Source of the DNA: Streptomyces griseus subsp. griseus | GTDB lineage: Bacteria; Actinomycetota; Actinomycetes; Streptomycetales; Streptomycetaceae | Assembly: GCF_000720255.1 (NCBI RefSeq) | Contig: NZ_JOJE01000048.1 | Location: forward strand, 1-64,000 | Direction of reading: 5' to 3' | Length of the DNA: 64,000 nt | In this document: positions 35,558-44,605 of the stretch, one piece after another | Layout: every line of letters begins with the position of its first letter | Position numbering within the stretch: position 1 is the first letter of the stretch | Notes under the pieces: model-generated | The model's database searches: none | What the model was told of the DNA's origin: nothing | Seen by the model: the letters and a program-made list of their open reading frames with translations, nothing else | Made by a program: the position numbers and the translations under genes

Positions 35558-36436
35558 TCATTCCTGCGGTACGACAGCCACCGGGCACTGCGCGTGGTGC
35601 AGCAGGGCGTGGCTGACCCGTCCCAGCTGCATCCCGACATGGCCGTGCCGACGGCGTGTTCCGACGATCACGAGGTCGGCTGCGGCCGAGCGGTGCACCA
35701 GCGCGTGGTGAGCGGGGCCCTCAACGGTCGTACGACGCACCCTTATGGCCGGGTGATCGCTCATCGCATCGTGCAGCAGCGTGTCGAGCAGCGCGCCGGC
35801 CTGCTCTTCGTGGCTCCGTGCCGGTGTCGCTGCCGGTGCGGCCGGGTCGGCGCCCTCCTGTGCCGGGGCGCGCCACGCCCGTACGACGTCGAGGACGCAC
35901 GCCCGGGCCTCGGCCTCGCGGAAGGCGAACCGCACGGCGTCACCGCTCGTGTCAGGGTCTCCGGCGCCGAGCAGGATCCGTTCGTGGGTGCCGGCCAGGC
36001 CCGCTGTGTCGCCGCGGACCACGATCACGGGGCAGTGCGCGCGGGCCGCGACCGCCAGGCCGACGGAGCCGAGAAGCAGTCCCTTCAGCTCACCACGGCC
36101 ACGGGACCCGGTGACCAGGGCGGCGGCATGGTCACCCTCCCGCAGGAGGGCGTCCGCCGCTTCGGCGGCCAGGATGTCGGTGGAGACCTTGACGTCCGGG
36201 TGGCGCCGCTGGGCGCGTTCCGCGGCGGAGGCGACGATGTGCTCGGCCAGTACCTGCTCCGACGGACGGTTCAGACCGGCGGACGGTACGGCGCCTTCGT
36301 AGTGCTCCCACTGCGAGGCGTACACCAACCTCAGCGGCAGACGGTGCCGGGCGGCTTCGTCCACCGCCCAGTCGACGGCGGCCAGGCTGCCGTCCGAGCC
36401 GTCAACGCCCACTACCAGGGGGAGTTCCATGGTCAT
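35558..36436 (-). CDS. Tandem universal stress protein
   Basis: This 292-residue protein has two Usp domains. The first has VVGVDGSDGSLAAVDWA and the ATP-binding GSRGRGELKGLLLGSV. The second ends VIVGTRRRHGHVGMQLGRVS and CPVAVVP. Grouped with CBS-BON and PPDK genes, as in hypoxia/dormancy regulons of actinobacteria. Divergent from the CBS-BON gene. Confidence 0.88.
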   Translation of the reverse strand: MTMELPLVVGVDGSDGSLAAVDWAVDEAARHRLPLRLVYASQWEHYEGAVPSAGLNRPSEQVLAEHIVASAAERAQRRHPDVKVSTDILAAEAADALLREGDHAAALVTGSRGRGELKGLLLGSVGLAVAARAHCPVIVVRGDTAGLAGTHERILLGAGDPDTSGDAVRFAFREAEARACVLDVVRAWRAPAQEGADPAAPAATPARSHEEQAGALLDTLLHDAMSDHPAIRVRRTTVEGPAHHALVHRSAAADLVIVGTRRRHGHVGMQLGRVSHALLHHAQCPVAVVPQE

Positions 36437-36764
36437 CTTCCCCGCCGCCTCTCGCCTCTCGCCTTTCGCCTCTCGCAGGGCAGCCCCGAGGGGCCGTCAT
36501 CAACGTCGCATGCCTGACATCGGGGGGCGAGAGGCTGTTCGGCCCCTGCTCGGGGACGTTCGACCCGTCCTGGCCGCCCTCAGAACCCCCGCCTCGAGGC
36601 GAAGGGCCCCGTCATCGGGCCCGAGCGGCCTGTGGTGCCGTGCGCCGGCCGGGTGGAGTCTGGAAGCAGCGAGTTCCGACGGCGTCCGGAGGCCGGTCCC
36701 ATCGAGTGGGGCCGCGTCGGCGGCGCTCGCACCGTGCCGTACCCGACATCCCGAGGAGCACACC
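36437..36764. promoter_or_regulatory. Divergent control region of the USP and CBS-BON/PPDK genes
   Basis: No gene seen. Four 7-nt units (CCTCTCG, one with a T change) run in tandem at 36448-36475, just upstream of the USP gene. Two GGGCCC blocks at 36604-36609 and 36617-36622 form a dyad that could be a response-regulator site. GAGGAG at 36753 is the ribosome site for the CBS-BON gene. Confidence 0.4.
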
Positions 36765-37415
36765 GTGCACGGCAGCCCGCACATCGTCAGCGACGTCATG
36801 ACGCACACCGTCGTGGCCGTGGGGCGTGAGGCCCCGTTCAAGGACATCGTCCAGATCATGGAGCAGTGGAAGGTCAGCGCGCTTCCCGTGCTGGAGGGCG
36901 AGGGGCGGGTCGTCGGCGTCGTATCGGAGGCCGATCTGCTGCCCAAGGAGGAGTTCCGCGACAGCGTTCCCGACCGGTTCACGCAGATGAGCCGCCTGTC
37001 CGACCTGGGCAAAGCCGGTGCGCTGGCGGCCGAGGAGCTGATGTCGGCGCCGGCCGTCACGGTGCACCCCGACGCCACCCTGGCGCAGGCCGCCCGCATC
37101 ATGGCCCAGCGCAGCGTCAAGCGCCTGCCGGTCGTCGACGACGAGGGCGTCATCGAGGGCGTCGTCAGCCGGTCGGACCTGCTGAAGGTGTTCCTCAGGC
37201 CGGACGACGAACTGGCCGAGGAGATTCGCCGGGAAGTCGTTTCCCCCCTCTTCCCCCTCCCGGTCGAACCCATCCAAGTCAAGGTCTCCGACGGCGTCGT
37301 CACCCTCACCGGGAAGATCCGGGACACCTCCCTCGTCCCGGTCGCCGCCCGCCTCATCCGCGCCGTCGAGGGCGTCGTCGACGTGGATTTCGACCTGTCC
37401 GGACAGCACACCTAG
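36765..37415 (+). CDS. CBS-pair plus BON domain protein
   Basis: This 216-residue protein has two CBS motifs (VMTHTVVAVGREAPFKDI, VVGVVSEADLL; then LMSAPAVTVHPDATLAQA, VEGVVSRSDLL-like). A C-terminal BON domain follows (PIQVKVSDGVVTLTGKI). CBS pairs bind adenosine nucleotides; such proteins occur in actinobacterial dormancy regulons. GTG 36765 is set by GAGGAG. Fourteen bases separate it from the PPDK gene, so they are cotranscribed. Confidence 0.86.
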   Translation: MHGSPHIVSDVMTHTVVAVGREAPFKDIVQIMEQWKVSALPVLEGEGRVVGVVSEADLLPKEEFRDSVPDRFTQMSRLSDLGKAGALAAEELMSAPAVTVHPDATLAQAARIMAQRSVKRLPVVDDEGVIEGVVSRSDLLKVFLRPDDELAEEIRREVVSPLFPLPVEPIQVKVSDGVVTLTGKIRDTSLVPVAARLIRAVEGVVDVDFDLSGQHT

Positions 37416-37429
37416 AGGGGCGAGGTGTC

Positions 37430-40117
37430 ATGGTCCGTTACGTGTACGACTTCGCGGAGGGCGGCCGTGAGCTGGACGGCCTGCTCGGCGGCAAGGGCGC
37501 GAACCTGGCGGAGATGACCCGGCTGGGCCTGCCGGTCCCGCCGGGTTTCGTCATCACCACCGAGGCGTGCCGGGCCTTCCTCGCCACCGGCGCCGAACCG
37601 GACGGCATGTTCCGTGACGTCTCCGAGCATCTGTCCGCGCTGGAGGAAGGAGCCCGGCGCCGGCTGGGGCATCCGGATGATCCGCTGCTGGTGTCGGTCC
37701 GCTCCGGGGCACGGTTCTCCATGCCCGGCATGATGGAGACCGTTCTCGACATCGGCCTGAACGACGCCTCCGTCCTGGGGCTGGCCGAGGCGTCCGGCAA
37801 CGAGCGGTTCGCCTGGGACTCCTACCGGCGCCTGGTCCAGATGTTCGGCAGTACGGTCATGAGCGTCGACACCGCGCTGTTCGAGCGGGCCCTGACGACC
37901 CTCAAGGAGGACCGCGGAGTCCGCGACGACGTACACCTCGGCACGGAGGACCTGGCCGAACTCGTCGAGGCGTACAGGCGCCTGATCCACGACGAGACCG
38001 GCGAGGGGTTTCCGCAGTCCCCCGCCGAGCAACTGCGCCGGGCGATCCTCGCCGTCTTCCGCTCCTGGAACGGGGAGCGCGCCCGCCTGTACCGGCGGCG
38101 CGAGCACATCCCCGACGACCTGGGCACCGCCGTCACCGTGCAGCGCATGGTCTACGGCAACCTCGGCTCCGACTCCGGCAGCGGCGTGGCCTTCACCCGG
38201 GACCCGGCCACCGGACGCCCCGGCCTGTACGGCGACTACCTGCCCGACGCACAGGGCGAGGACGTGGTCGCCGGCATCCGCAACACCGTGCCGCTCACCG
38301 ACCTCCAGCACCTCGATCCGCGCTCGTACCGGCAACTGCTGGAACACATGCGGACGTTGGAGCGCCACTACCGGGACCTGTGCGACATCGAGTTCACGAT
38401 CGAGCGCGGCACGCTGTGGATACTGCAGACCCGAGTGGGCAAGCGCACCGCCGAGGCCGCCTTCGCCATCGCCGCCGAGCTCACCGACGAAGGGCTGATC
38501 ACCCAGGACGAGGCGCTGGCCCGGGTCGGCGGCGACGGGCTCGCGCGCCTCATGTTCCCGCGATTCGACACCTCGGCGACCCCCGACGCGCTCGCTCACG
38601 GCATCCCGGCCTCCCCCGGCGCGGCGGTCGGGGCGGCCGTCCTGGACTCGGCCGAAGCGGTGCGGCGCGCCGCCGAGGGCCGGCAGGTGATCCTCGTACG
38701 GCAGGAGACCACGCCCGACGACCTGCCCGGCATGATCGCCGCCCAGGCCGTGCTGACCAGCCGTGGCGGCAAGACCAGCCACGCGGCCGTCGTCGCACGC
38801 GGCATGGGCAAGGTCTGCGTGTGCGGCGCCGAGGAACTCACCCTGGACACCGGACATCGGCGCTTCACCACCGGCGACGGGACGGTCGTCGAGGAGGGCG
38901 CCGTGATCTCGGTGGACGGTTCCGCCGGCGCCGTGTACGCCGGTGCGGTGCCGCTGGTCGACTCCCCGCTGATGCGGCATCTGGAGACCGGCGAACAGCC
39001 GGCCGGAACGGTCCGCGACGTGGCGCGAGCCCTGGAACGGGCCGACGGTGTACGGCGGTTGGAGGTCCGGGCCAACGCCGACACCCCCGAGGACGCCGCC
39101 CGCGCCCGCCGTTTCGGCGCGCAGGGCATCGGTCTGTGCCGCACCGAGCACATGTTCCTCGGTGACCGCCGCAAGCTGGTCGAGGAGATGATCCTGGCCC
39201 GCACCGACCGTGAGCGCGAGCACGCCCTGGACACCCTGCTGCCGCTCCAGCGGCAGGACTTCGCCGGCATCCTGGAGGCGATGGACGGCCTCCCGGTCAC
39301 CATCCGCCTCCTGGACCCGCCACTGCACGAGTTCCTGCCCGACCGCACCGACCTCGCCGTCCGCATCGCCGCCGCCGAGGCCCACGGCGAGCAGCCGGAC
39401 CCGCACGACACCCGGCTCCTGGACGCCGTGGGCCGCATGCACGAGGCGAACCCGATGCTGGGCCTGCGCGGGGTACGCCTCGGTCTGGTCGTCCCCGGCC
39501 TGGTCGCCATGCAGGTGCGGGCTGTCGCCGAGGCCGTCGTGGAGCGCACCCGGGCCGGCGGCGATCCCCACGCGGAGATCATGGTGCCGCTCGTCGGGGA
39601 CGTCACCGAGATCCGGCTGGTGCGCGGCGAAGTGGAAGGCGTGCTGGCGGCGGTCGGCGAGGAGTACGGCGCCCCCGTGCGATGCCCGGTCGGCACGATG
39701 ATCGAGCTGCCCCGAGCCGCGCTCACCGCGGGCCGCATCGCCGAGGAGGCGGACTTCTTCTCCTTCGGCACCAACGACCTCACCCAGACCACCTGGGGCT
39801 TCTCCCGCGACGACGTGGAGTCGGCGTTCTTCTCCGCCTACCTGGACAAGGGTGTCTTCGACACTTCCCCGTTCGAGACACTCGACCGCTCCGGTGTCGG
39901 ACGGCTGGTCGGCATCGCAGTCGCCGAGGGGCGTGCCACGCGCCCCGACCTGAAGATCGGCGTCTGCGGCGAACACGGCGGCGACCCGGAGTCCGTCCAC
40001 TTCTTCCACGCCGCCGGGCTGGACTACGTCTCCTGCTCGCCGTTCCGCGTCCCGGTGGCCCGCTTGGAGGCCGGCCGAGCGGCGATCGTCACGGGGGACG
40101 GCGACACGACGGCGTGA
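37430..40117 (+). CDS. ppdK: Pyruvate, phosphate dikinase
   Basis: This 895-residue enzyme, of full PPDK length, interconverts pyruvate, ATP and phosphate with PEP, AMP and pyrophosphate. The N-terminal ATP-grasp domain starts GGKGANLAEM with SVRSGARFSMPGMM. The phosphohistidine domain has GGKTSHAAVVARGMGKVCV. The C-terminal TIM barrel has RTEHMF, DFFSFGTNDLTQTTWG and the catalytic Cys in IGVCGEHGGDP. Second gene of the CBS-BON operon. In Streptomyces and mycobacteria similar gene groups respond to oxygen limitation. Confidence 0.93.
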   Translation: MVRYVYDFAEGGRELDGLLGGKGANLAEMTRLGLPVPPGFVITTEACRAFLATGAEPDGMFRDVSEHLSALEEGARRRLGHPDDPLLVSVRSGARFSMPGMMETVLDIGLNDASVLGLAEASGNERFAWDSYRRLVQMFGSTVMSVDTALFERALTTLKEDRGVRDDVHLGTEDLAELVEAYRRLIHDETGEGFPQSPAEQLRRAILAVFRSWNGERARLYRRREHIPDDLGTAVTVQRMVYGNLGSDSGSGVAFTRDPATGRPGLYGDYLPDAQGEDVVAGIRNTVPLTDLQHLDPRSYRQLLEHMRTLERHYRDLCDIEFTIERGTLWILQTRVGKRTAEAAFAIAAELTDEGLITQDEALARVGGDGLARLMFPRFDTSATPDALAHGIPASPGAAVGAAVLDSAEAVRRAAEGRQVILVRQETTPDDLPGMIAAQAVLTSRGGKTSHAAVVARGMGKVCVCGAEELTLDTGHRRFTTGDGTVVEEGAVISVDGSAGAVYAGAVPLVDSPLMRHLETGEQPAGTVRDVARALERADGVRRLEVRANADTPEDAARARRFGAQGIGLCRTEHMFLGDRRKLVEEMILARTDREREHALDTLLPLQRQDFAGILEAMDGLPVTIRLLDPPLHEFLPDRTDLAVRIAAAEAHGEQPDPHDTRLLDAVGRMHEANPMLGLRGVRLGLVVPGLVAMQVRAVAEAVVERTRAGGDPHAEIMVPLVGDVTEIRLVRGEVEGVLAAVGEEYGAPVRCPVGTMIELPRAALTAGRIAEEADFFSFGTNDLTQTTWGFSRDDVESAFFSAYLDKGVFDTSPFETLDRSGVGRLVGIAVAEGRATRPDLKIGVCGEHGGDPESVHFFHAAGLDYVSCSPFRVPVARLEAGRAAIVTGDGDTTA

Positions 40118-40361
40118 GGGACGCCGACGACGGACACGACGGCATGACGCAGCACCGCATGTGTGACCGACCCGATGTGAACACCCACGGGACAACGGCG
40201 AACAGGTCGGCCCACAGGCAGGGTCGGAGTCGGCGAACAGCCGCAGAGCCAGGCAGTCGGCGTTCTCGGCGACGCCCCAGCCGAGCAGGCGCATGCCGAA
40301 GCCGTGGGCGATGCGGGCGAACGCCGTACCCGCCCGTGACGCGGGCGGACGGGCGTCGCTC
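40118..40361. other. Gap with an unassigned minus-strand peptide remnant
   Basis: On the minus strand around 40225-40332 the codons AFARIAHGFGMRLLGWGVAE and NADCLALRLFADSD look protein-like but have no start or family I can name. No terminator is evident after the PPDK gene. Confidence 0.3.
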
Positions 40362-41093
40362 TCAGCGGTGTTCGGGGTTGTCCGCGCCCGGGCGGCAGCC
40401 GGCGTCCCACTGTGAGCGCTGGTTGCCGTGAGCGGGGACGCCTCCGGAGCGCTTCAGAAGGGCGGCGAGGTGCATCAGGTTCCAGGTCATGAAGCTGGTG
40501 TTGCGGTTGGTGAAGTCGTTCTCCGGGCCGCCCGAACCCGGATCGAGGTACGACGGCCCGGGTCCGGCCGCGCCGATCCAGCCGGCGTCCGCCTGCGGCG
40601 GGATCGTGTACCCGAGGTGCTGGAGACTGTAGAGGACGTTCATCGCGCAGTGCTTCACGCCGTCCTCGTTGCCGGTGATCAGACAGCCGCCGACGCGACC
40701 GTAATAGGCGTACTGGCCTTGCGAGTTGAGCAGCGAGGAGCAGGCGTAGAGACGCTCGACGACCTGCTTGGTGACGGAGCTGTTGTCGCCCAGCCAGATC
40801 GGGCCGGCGAGCACGAGGATGTCGGCACCCATCACCTTCTCGTACAGCTCCGGCCACGCGTCGACGGCGAAGCCGTGCTCGGTCATGTCCGGGTAGACAC
40901 CGGGTGCGATGTCATGGTCCACCGCACGGATCACGTCCGTCGTCACCCCGACGGCATCCATGATGCCCCGGCTCTTGTCCAGCAGCCCCTGGGTGTGACT
41001 GAGCTCCGGGGACGGTTTCAGCGTGCAGTTGATGTAGAGGGCGGTCAGGTCGTCGAAGCGGTACGGGGTGTCGCCGCCAGGTGAGGCTGTCAT
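40362..41093 (-). CDS. NADPH-dependent FMN reductase/flavodoxin-like protein
   Basis: This 243-residue protein has a flavodoxin-like fold: ALYINCTLKPSPELSHT binds the FMN phosphate, then DILVLAGPIWLGDNSSVTKQ and GCLITGNEDGVKHC. Family members reduce flavin or quinone. ATG 41093 follows GAGAGG at a good distance. Upstream in-frame ATGs at 41113 and 41122 are possible. Confidence 0.82.
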   Translation of the reverse strand: MTASPGGDTPYRFDDLTALYINCTLKPSPELSHTQGLLDKSRGIMDAVGVTTDVIRAVDHDIAPGVYPDMTEHGFAVDAWPELYEKVMGADILVLAGPIWLGDNSSVTKQVVERLYACSSLLNSQGQYAYYGRVGGCLITGNEDGVKHCAMNVLYSLQHLGYTIPPQADAGWIGAAGPGPSYLDPGSGGPENDFTNRNTSFMTWNLMHLAALLKRSGGVPAHGNQRSQWDAGCRPGADNPEHR

Positions 41094-41239
41094 GGCGGCA
41101 GCCTCTCGCATGTGTTCCATTTTGTCCCGATTCGACGCACCCGATCCGCGCGCCCGCAAGGGACATTTCTGTTCCTTTTGGCGTGTGCGGGGTGCGACGC
41201 CGGGTGATCAAGGTCCGTCGTGAGCGAACCCCAGGCCGC

Positions 41240-42323
41240 TCAGCGCAGTACCGCCGCCAGCAGGTCCGTGCCCAGGGCCGTCAGGGCGGGGAGGTTGAGG
41301 GTGTAGCGGACGTAGCGGCCGTGCCGCCGGGGCGTGAGCAAACCCGTGCGGCGCAGGACGGCGAGGTGGCGGGAGACCTCCGGGGGTGAGAGTTCCCAGG
41401 TGTGGGCCAGCTCGCCGGTGGTGTGCGGGCCGCGGGCCAGGGTGCGCAGGAGTCGTAGGCGTACGGGGTGTGCGAGTGCCTCCAGCCGTAGGGTGACCGT
41501 TTCCAGCGAGACCGGCTCGGACGGGCTCGGCTCGGCCACGGGGTACTGCACCACCGGCTGCCAGCCGGGCGCGTGCACCACCAACAGGTGTGGGCTGCCG
41601 AAGACGCTGGGGACGAAGGTGATCCCGGTGTGGTGAGCGGTGGTCGCCTTGTCCTGAAGCTTGTCCACGGTGATGCAGTCCCCGTCGGGGGCCAGGGTGA
41701 CCGCGCCGGAGACCGATGCGAGGGCCGACCCGATCCCGTGGCGCTTCAACAGGTCGGTCTTCAGGCGCACGTCGGTGGCGAGTCGCACGGCGACACCCGC
41801 CCAGGCGGCGTCGAAGAAGGCCTCGGCGCACTGTTCGAGGGTGCGCCGCACCCGCGCCCGTACCGCGGCCGGGTCCGCGAGCAGCCGTTCCGCGAACGCC
41901 TCTTGCCGCGCGCCGCGCGCCTGCGCCAGGTCCAGGGCTCGCGCGCGCCGTGGCGTCGGTGAGCGGGGACGGCGCGGCGAGTTGGACCCGGCTGCCGCCG
42001 CACGTGGTGGCGAGCGCGGCGGTCACATACGTTTCGTCGTCGATCCGGTCCACGTCGTCCAACTCCTCGACGAGCGTCGGCCGGGGTCGGGCGGGAATCA
42101 TGAAGTCGGCTTGTGAGGAACGCCAGAGGAACTCCGCCTCCCGCAACCGCTCGGCCAGCTCCGGCCGCAGTCGGGTCCAGACCTCCCCGGCCCAGTCGGC
42201 CAGCTGCGGATGATGCCCGGGCTCGGCCAGCACATGCAGCATCGCGGTCAGCTCGGCCAGCGGGGAGGCGGCGAACCGCAGTCGCTCGTACGGCAGGCCG
42301 CTGATGTCGATCCTCAACGTCAC
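41240..42323 (-). pseudogene. ArsR-family regulator, split by a frameshift
   Basis: The N-terminal half from ATG 42323 (IDISGLPYERLRFAASPLAE) and the C-terminal half from about 41940 (LEQCAEAFFDAAWAG to the ArsR winged helix ELSPPEVSRHLAVLRRTGLL) are in different frames. They join at a GCGCGCGC run near 41945-41955. Together they make an about 360-residue regulator of the DUF5937-plus-ArsR kind. Either a real frameshift or a sequencing slip. Divergent from the MFS gene. Confidence 0.75.
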
Positions 42324-42422
42324 CCTTCATCATCACTGACCGGACGACCGGCGACGGCATCGATTGACGGTGTCTGTCAACCGACGTGCCGGGCCCGGCG
42401 GCCGAACGCACCGTTTGACGCC

Positions 42423-43683
42423 ATGGCAACCACCACCAAGATCCAGCCCCGCGCCCTCGTCCGTGCCTCCGGAGGCCCCCGCTATGCGGTCGCCCTGGCC
42501 GTGGACGCGCTCGGCACCGGCCTCCTGCGGCCCTTTCTGCTGCTCTACGGGGTGACGGTGCTGAGGCTGTCCGCGCCGGTCACCGGCGCCGCCATGACGG
42601 TCGGAGTCGTGGCGGGCCTGGTGTGCATGCCCGCGGTGGGGCGCTGGCTGGACCGGGGCGCCCGCAGCACGGTCGTGGCGGCGTCCATGCTGGTACGGGT
42701 GCTGGGCGTGGCGCTGCTGCTGGCCACCCCCGCGGGGCACCCCTGGCTGTTCGCGACGGCCGCGCTCTTCCTCGGCGTCGGCAACCAGGCATGGCCTGCC
42801 GCCCACGCGGCTCTCGTGGCCACGGTCGCCCACGGCCGGGAACGCGACGCCGCCCTCGCGGGAGGCCGCGCCCTGCGCAACGCCGGACTGGGGGTGGGTG
42901 CGCTCATCGCCACCGTATGCCTGGCGGGCGGCACCACCGCACTGCAGGCGCTGGCAGCCGTGACCGGGTTCGCCTGCCTCGGCGCGGCGGCCCTGTCGTG
43001 GTCGGTCCACCTGCACGCGCGTCCGGCGGCCATCCCGGCCGAGGACGGGGACACCGAGCCCGCACCCCGGATGCGCGCGCTGCTGGCCGCCAACGTGGTC
43101 TACGTCTTCTGCCTCAACGTTCCCGAAATCGCGCTCCCGCTGGTCCTGGTGACACAGCTGCACGCCTCCCCGGTGTGGCCGGCGGCCGTCTTCGTGGCCA
43201 ACACGGTGCTGGTGGTCACCCTGCAGGTCCCCGTCACCGTCCTGATGTCCCGCTTCTCCCGGCGGACCGTGCTGGCTCTCGCCGGCGTCGTACTCGCCGC
43301 GTCCTACCTCGGCTTCCTCGCGGCCACCTCGCTGGGAACCGGCTGGGGCGCCCCAGCCGTCGCCGCGGTGTCCGTCCTCTGCACCATCGGCGAGATCATC
43401 TACGCCGGCAGTGCCACCGCGCTCGTCACCGCCCTCGCACCGGCCCATGCCCTCGGGCGCGCCCTCGCCCGCTTCGAGCTCTCCTCGGGCTTCGGCCTCG
43501 CCGTCTCTCCAGCGGTCATCACCACCCTCGCACCCCACGGGCCCGGCCGCCCTGTGGGGCAGCCTCACCGCTGCGACGCTCCTCTCCGCCTCCGCCGTCG
43601 CGACCGAGAAGGACCGGGGAACGCGGTCGGCGGTCGCGGCGGCCGGGTGCGAGCAGCGTCGCGAGCTCGGCAGTCGCCTCTGA
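42423..43683 (+). pseudogene. MFS transporter with a late frameshift
   Basis: From ATG 42423, eleven or so hydrophobic helices read well (VALAVDALGTGLLRPFLLLYG, MPAVGRWLDRG, GNQAWPAAHAALVATVA). Near 43541-43549 (GGGCCCGGCCGCC) the frame changes. The expected end, ALWGSLTAATLLSASAVA and a short tail to the stop at 43683, lies one frame over. As read, the protein instead continues with charged residues to 43742, so the last helix is lost. Probably regulated by the divergent ArsR-type gene. Confidence 0.75.
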
Positions 43684-43815
43684 CCACGGTTCGAAGCACC
43701 GGCGGCGGCTACAGCGCTGACAAGCTGCCCCACCCGAGCTGACAGGATGCCGCCCTCGACCGGGATCGATCCCGCCGGTCTCGAGTCGGCCTCCCTTCGG
43801 CCGCCACCCGACGCC

Positions 43816-44559
43816 TCACCCGCGTCGGTGAAGATACGCCTCCAACTCGGCAGCCCCGGTCAGCAGCTCCCGTCCGCGGGCGGACAGTCGGCCGCGCCAG
43901 TTGCCCAGCGCGGCCTCCAGCGGCTCCAGCCCGCCGGCCGCCCGTACCTGGGCGATCAGCGGGGCGATCTGGTCCAACAGGTACCCGCCGCGCCTGAGTT
44001 GGTGGGCCAGCCGGGCGTCCCGCACGTCGGCGTCGTCGTAGACGCGGTACCCGGTCAGCGGGTCGCGGCGCGGGTGCACCAGTCCGGCACGCTCCCATTT
44101 GCGCAGCGTCGCGGGCCGGATGCCGAGTTTCCCCGCCAGCGGTCCGATGAACGTTCCGCCGGGCTCGGGGCCCACCCCGGGCTCGGACGTCATGGTGATC
44201 TCCAGGTCACGGAGGGCGCTTTCCACGGCCTGAAGGGTCCGACGGTCGTCGAGCAGTTGGGCATGGCTCTCGTCGATGAGGCGGAACGCCTCGTCGGCCG
44301 CGCCGTCGTTCACTGCCCGCATGATCGCCGTCGCGGTCCGGTGACCGTGACCGGGTACCAGGGCGAGGAACGCGCGCAGGGCTCCCGCGTGCAGCGAGGT
44401 GTAGGTGCGGTAGCCGTGCGCTGTGCGACCGGTCGGCGGAAGGATGCCGGCCTCCTCGTAGTTCCTGACCGCCTGCGTGGACAGACCATGCCGACGCGCC
44501 AGATCAACCGGCCTGAGCCAGTCGGCCGTTTGAAGGTTTCGCCCCATGCGCTTGCCCAT
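43816..44559 (-). CDS. Regulator with two MerR-type helix-turn-helix domains
   Basis: This 247-residue protein has a first MerR HTH (RPVDLARRHGLSTQAVRNYE, GYRTYT) and a second MerR-like HTH further on (KLGIRPATLRKWERAGLV, GYRVYDDADVRDARLA), as in TioE-like regulators. ATG 44547 is an alternative start. Divergent from the erythromycin-esterase gene over a 46-bp gap holding a dyad, so it likely controls that gene. Confidence 0.84.
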   Translation of the reverse strand: MGKRMGRNLQTADWLRPVDLARRHGLSTQAVRNYEEAGILPPTGRTAHGYRTYTSLHAGALRAFLALVPGHGHRTATAIMRAVNDGAADEAFRLIDESHAQLLDDRRTLQAVESALRDLEITMTSEPGVGPEPGGTFIGPLAGKLGIRPATLRKWERAGLVHPRRDPLTGYRVYDDADVRDARLAHQLRRGGYLLDQIAPLIAQVRAAGGLEPLEAALGNWRGRLSARGRELLTGAAELEAYLHRRG

Positions 44560-44572
44560 ATCGCTGAAAAGT

Positions 44573-44602
44573 CTCAACCGAAGGTTCAACGATACCGTTG
44601 AG
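44573..44602. promoter_or_regulatory. Dyad operator between MerR and erythromycin-esterase genes
   Basis: CTCAAC (44573-44578) and GTTGAG (44597-44602) are exact mirror arms, with an inner AACC-GAA-GGTT dyad (44576-44586). It fits a MerR-type site and sits immediately before the ATG at 44606. Confidence 0.6.
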
Positions 44603-44605
44603 GCC

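Noticed and set aside
36448..36475. CCTCTCG tandem units considered as a CRISPR-like or protein-coding repeat
   Set aside because: Only four 7-nt units without spacers; at most simple sequence or regulatory.
37412..40294. A 960-codon minus-strand frame opposite PPDK
   Set aside because: Antisense shadow; the plus strand carries all PPDK catalytic motifs.
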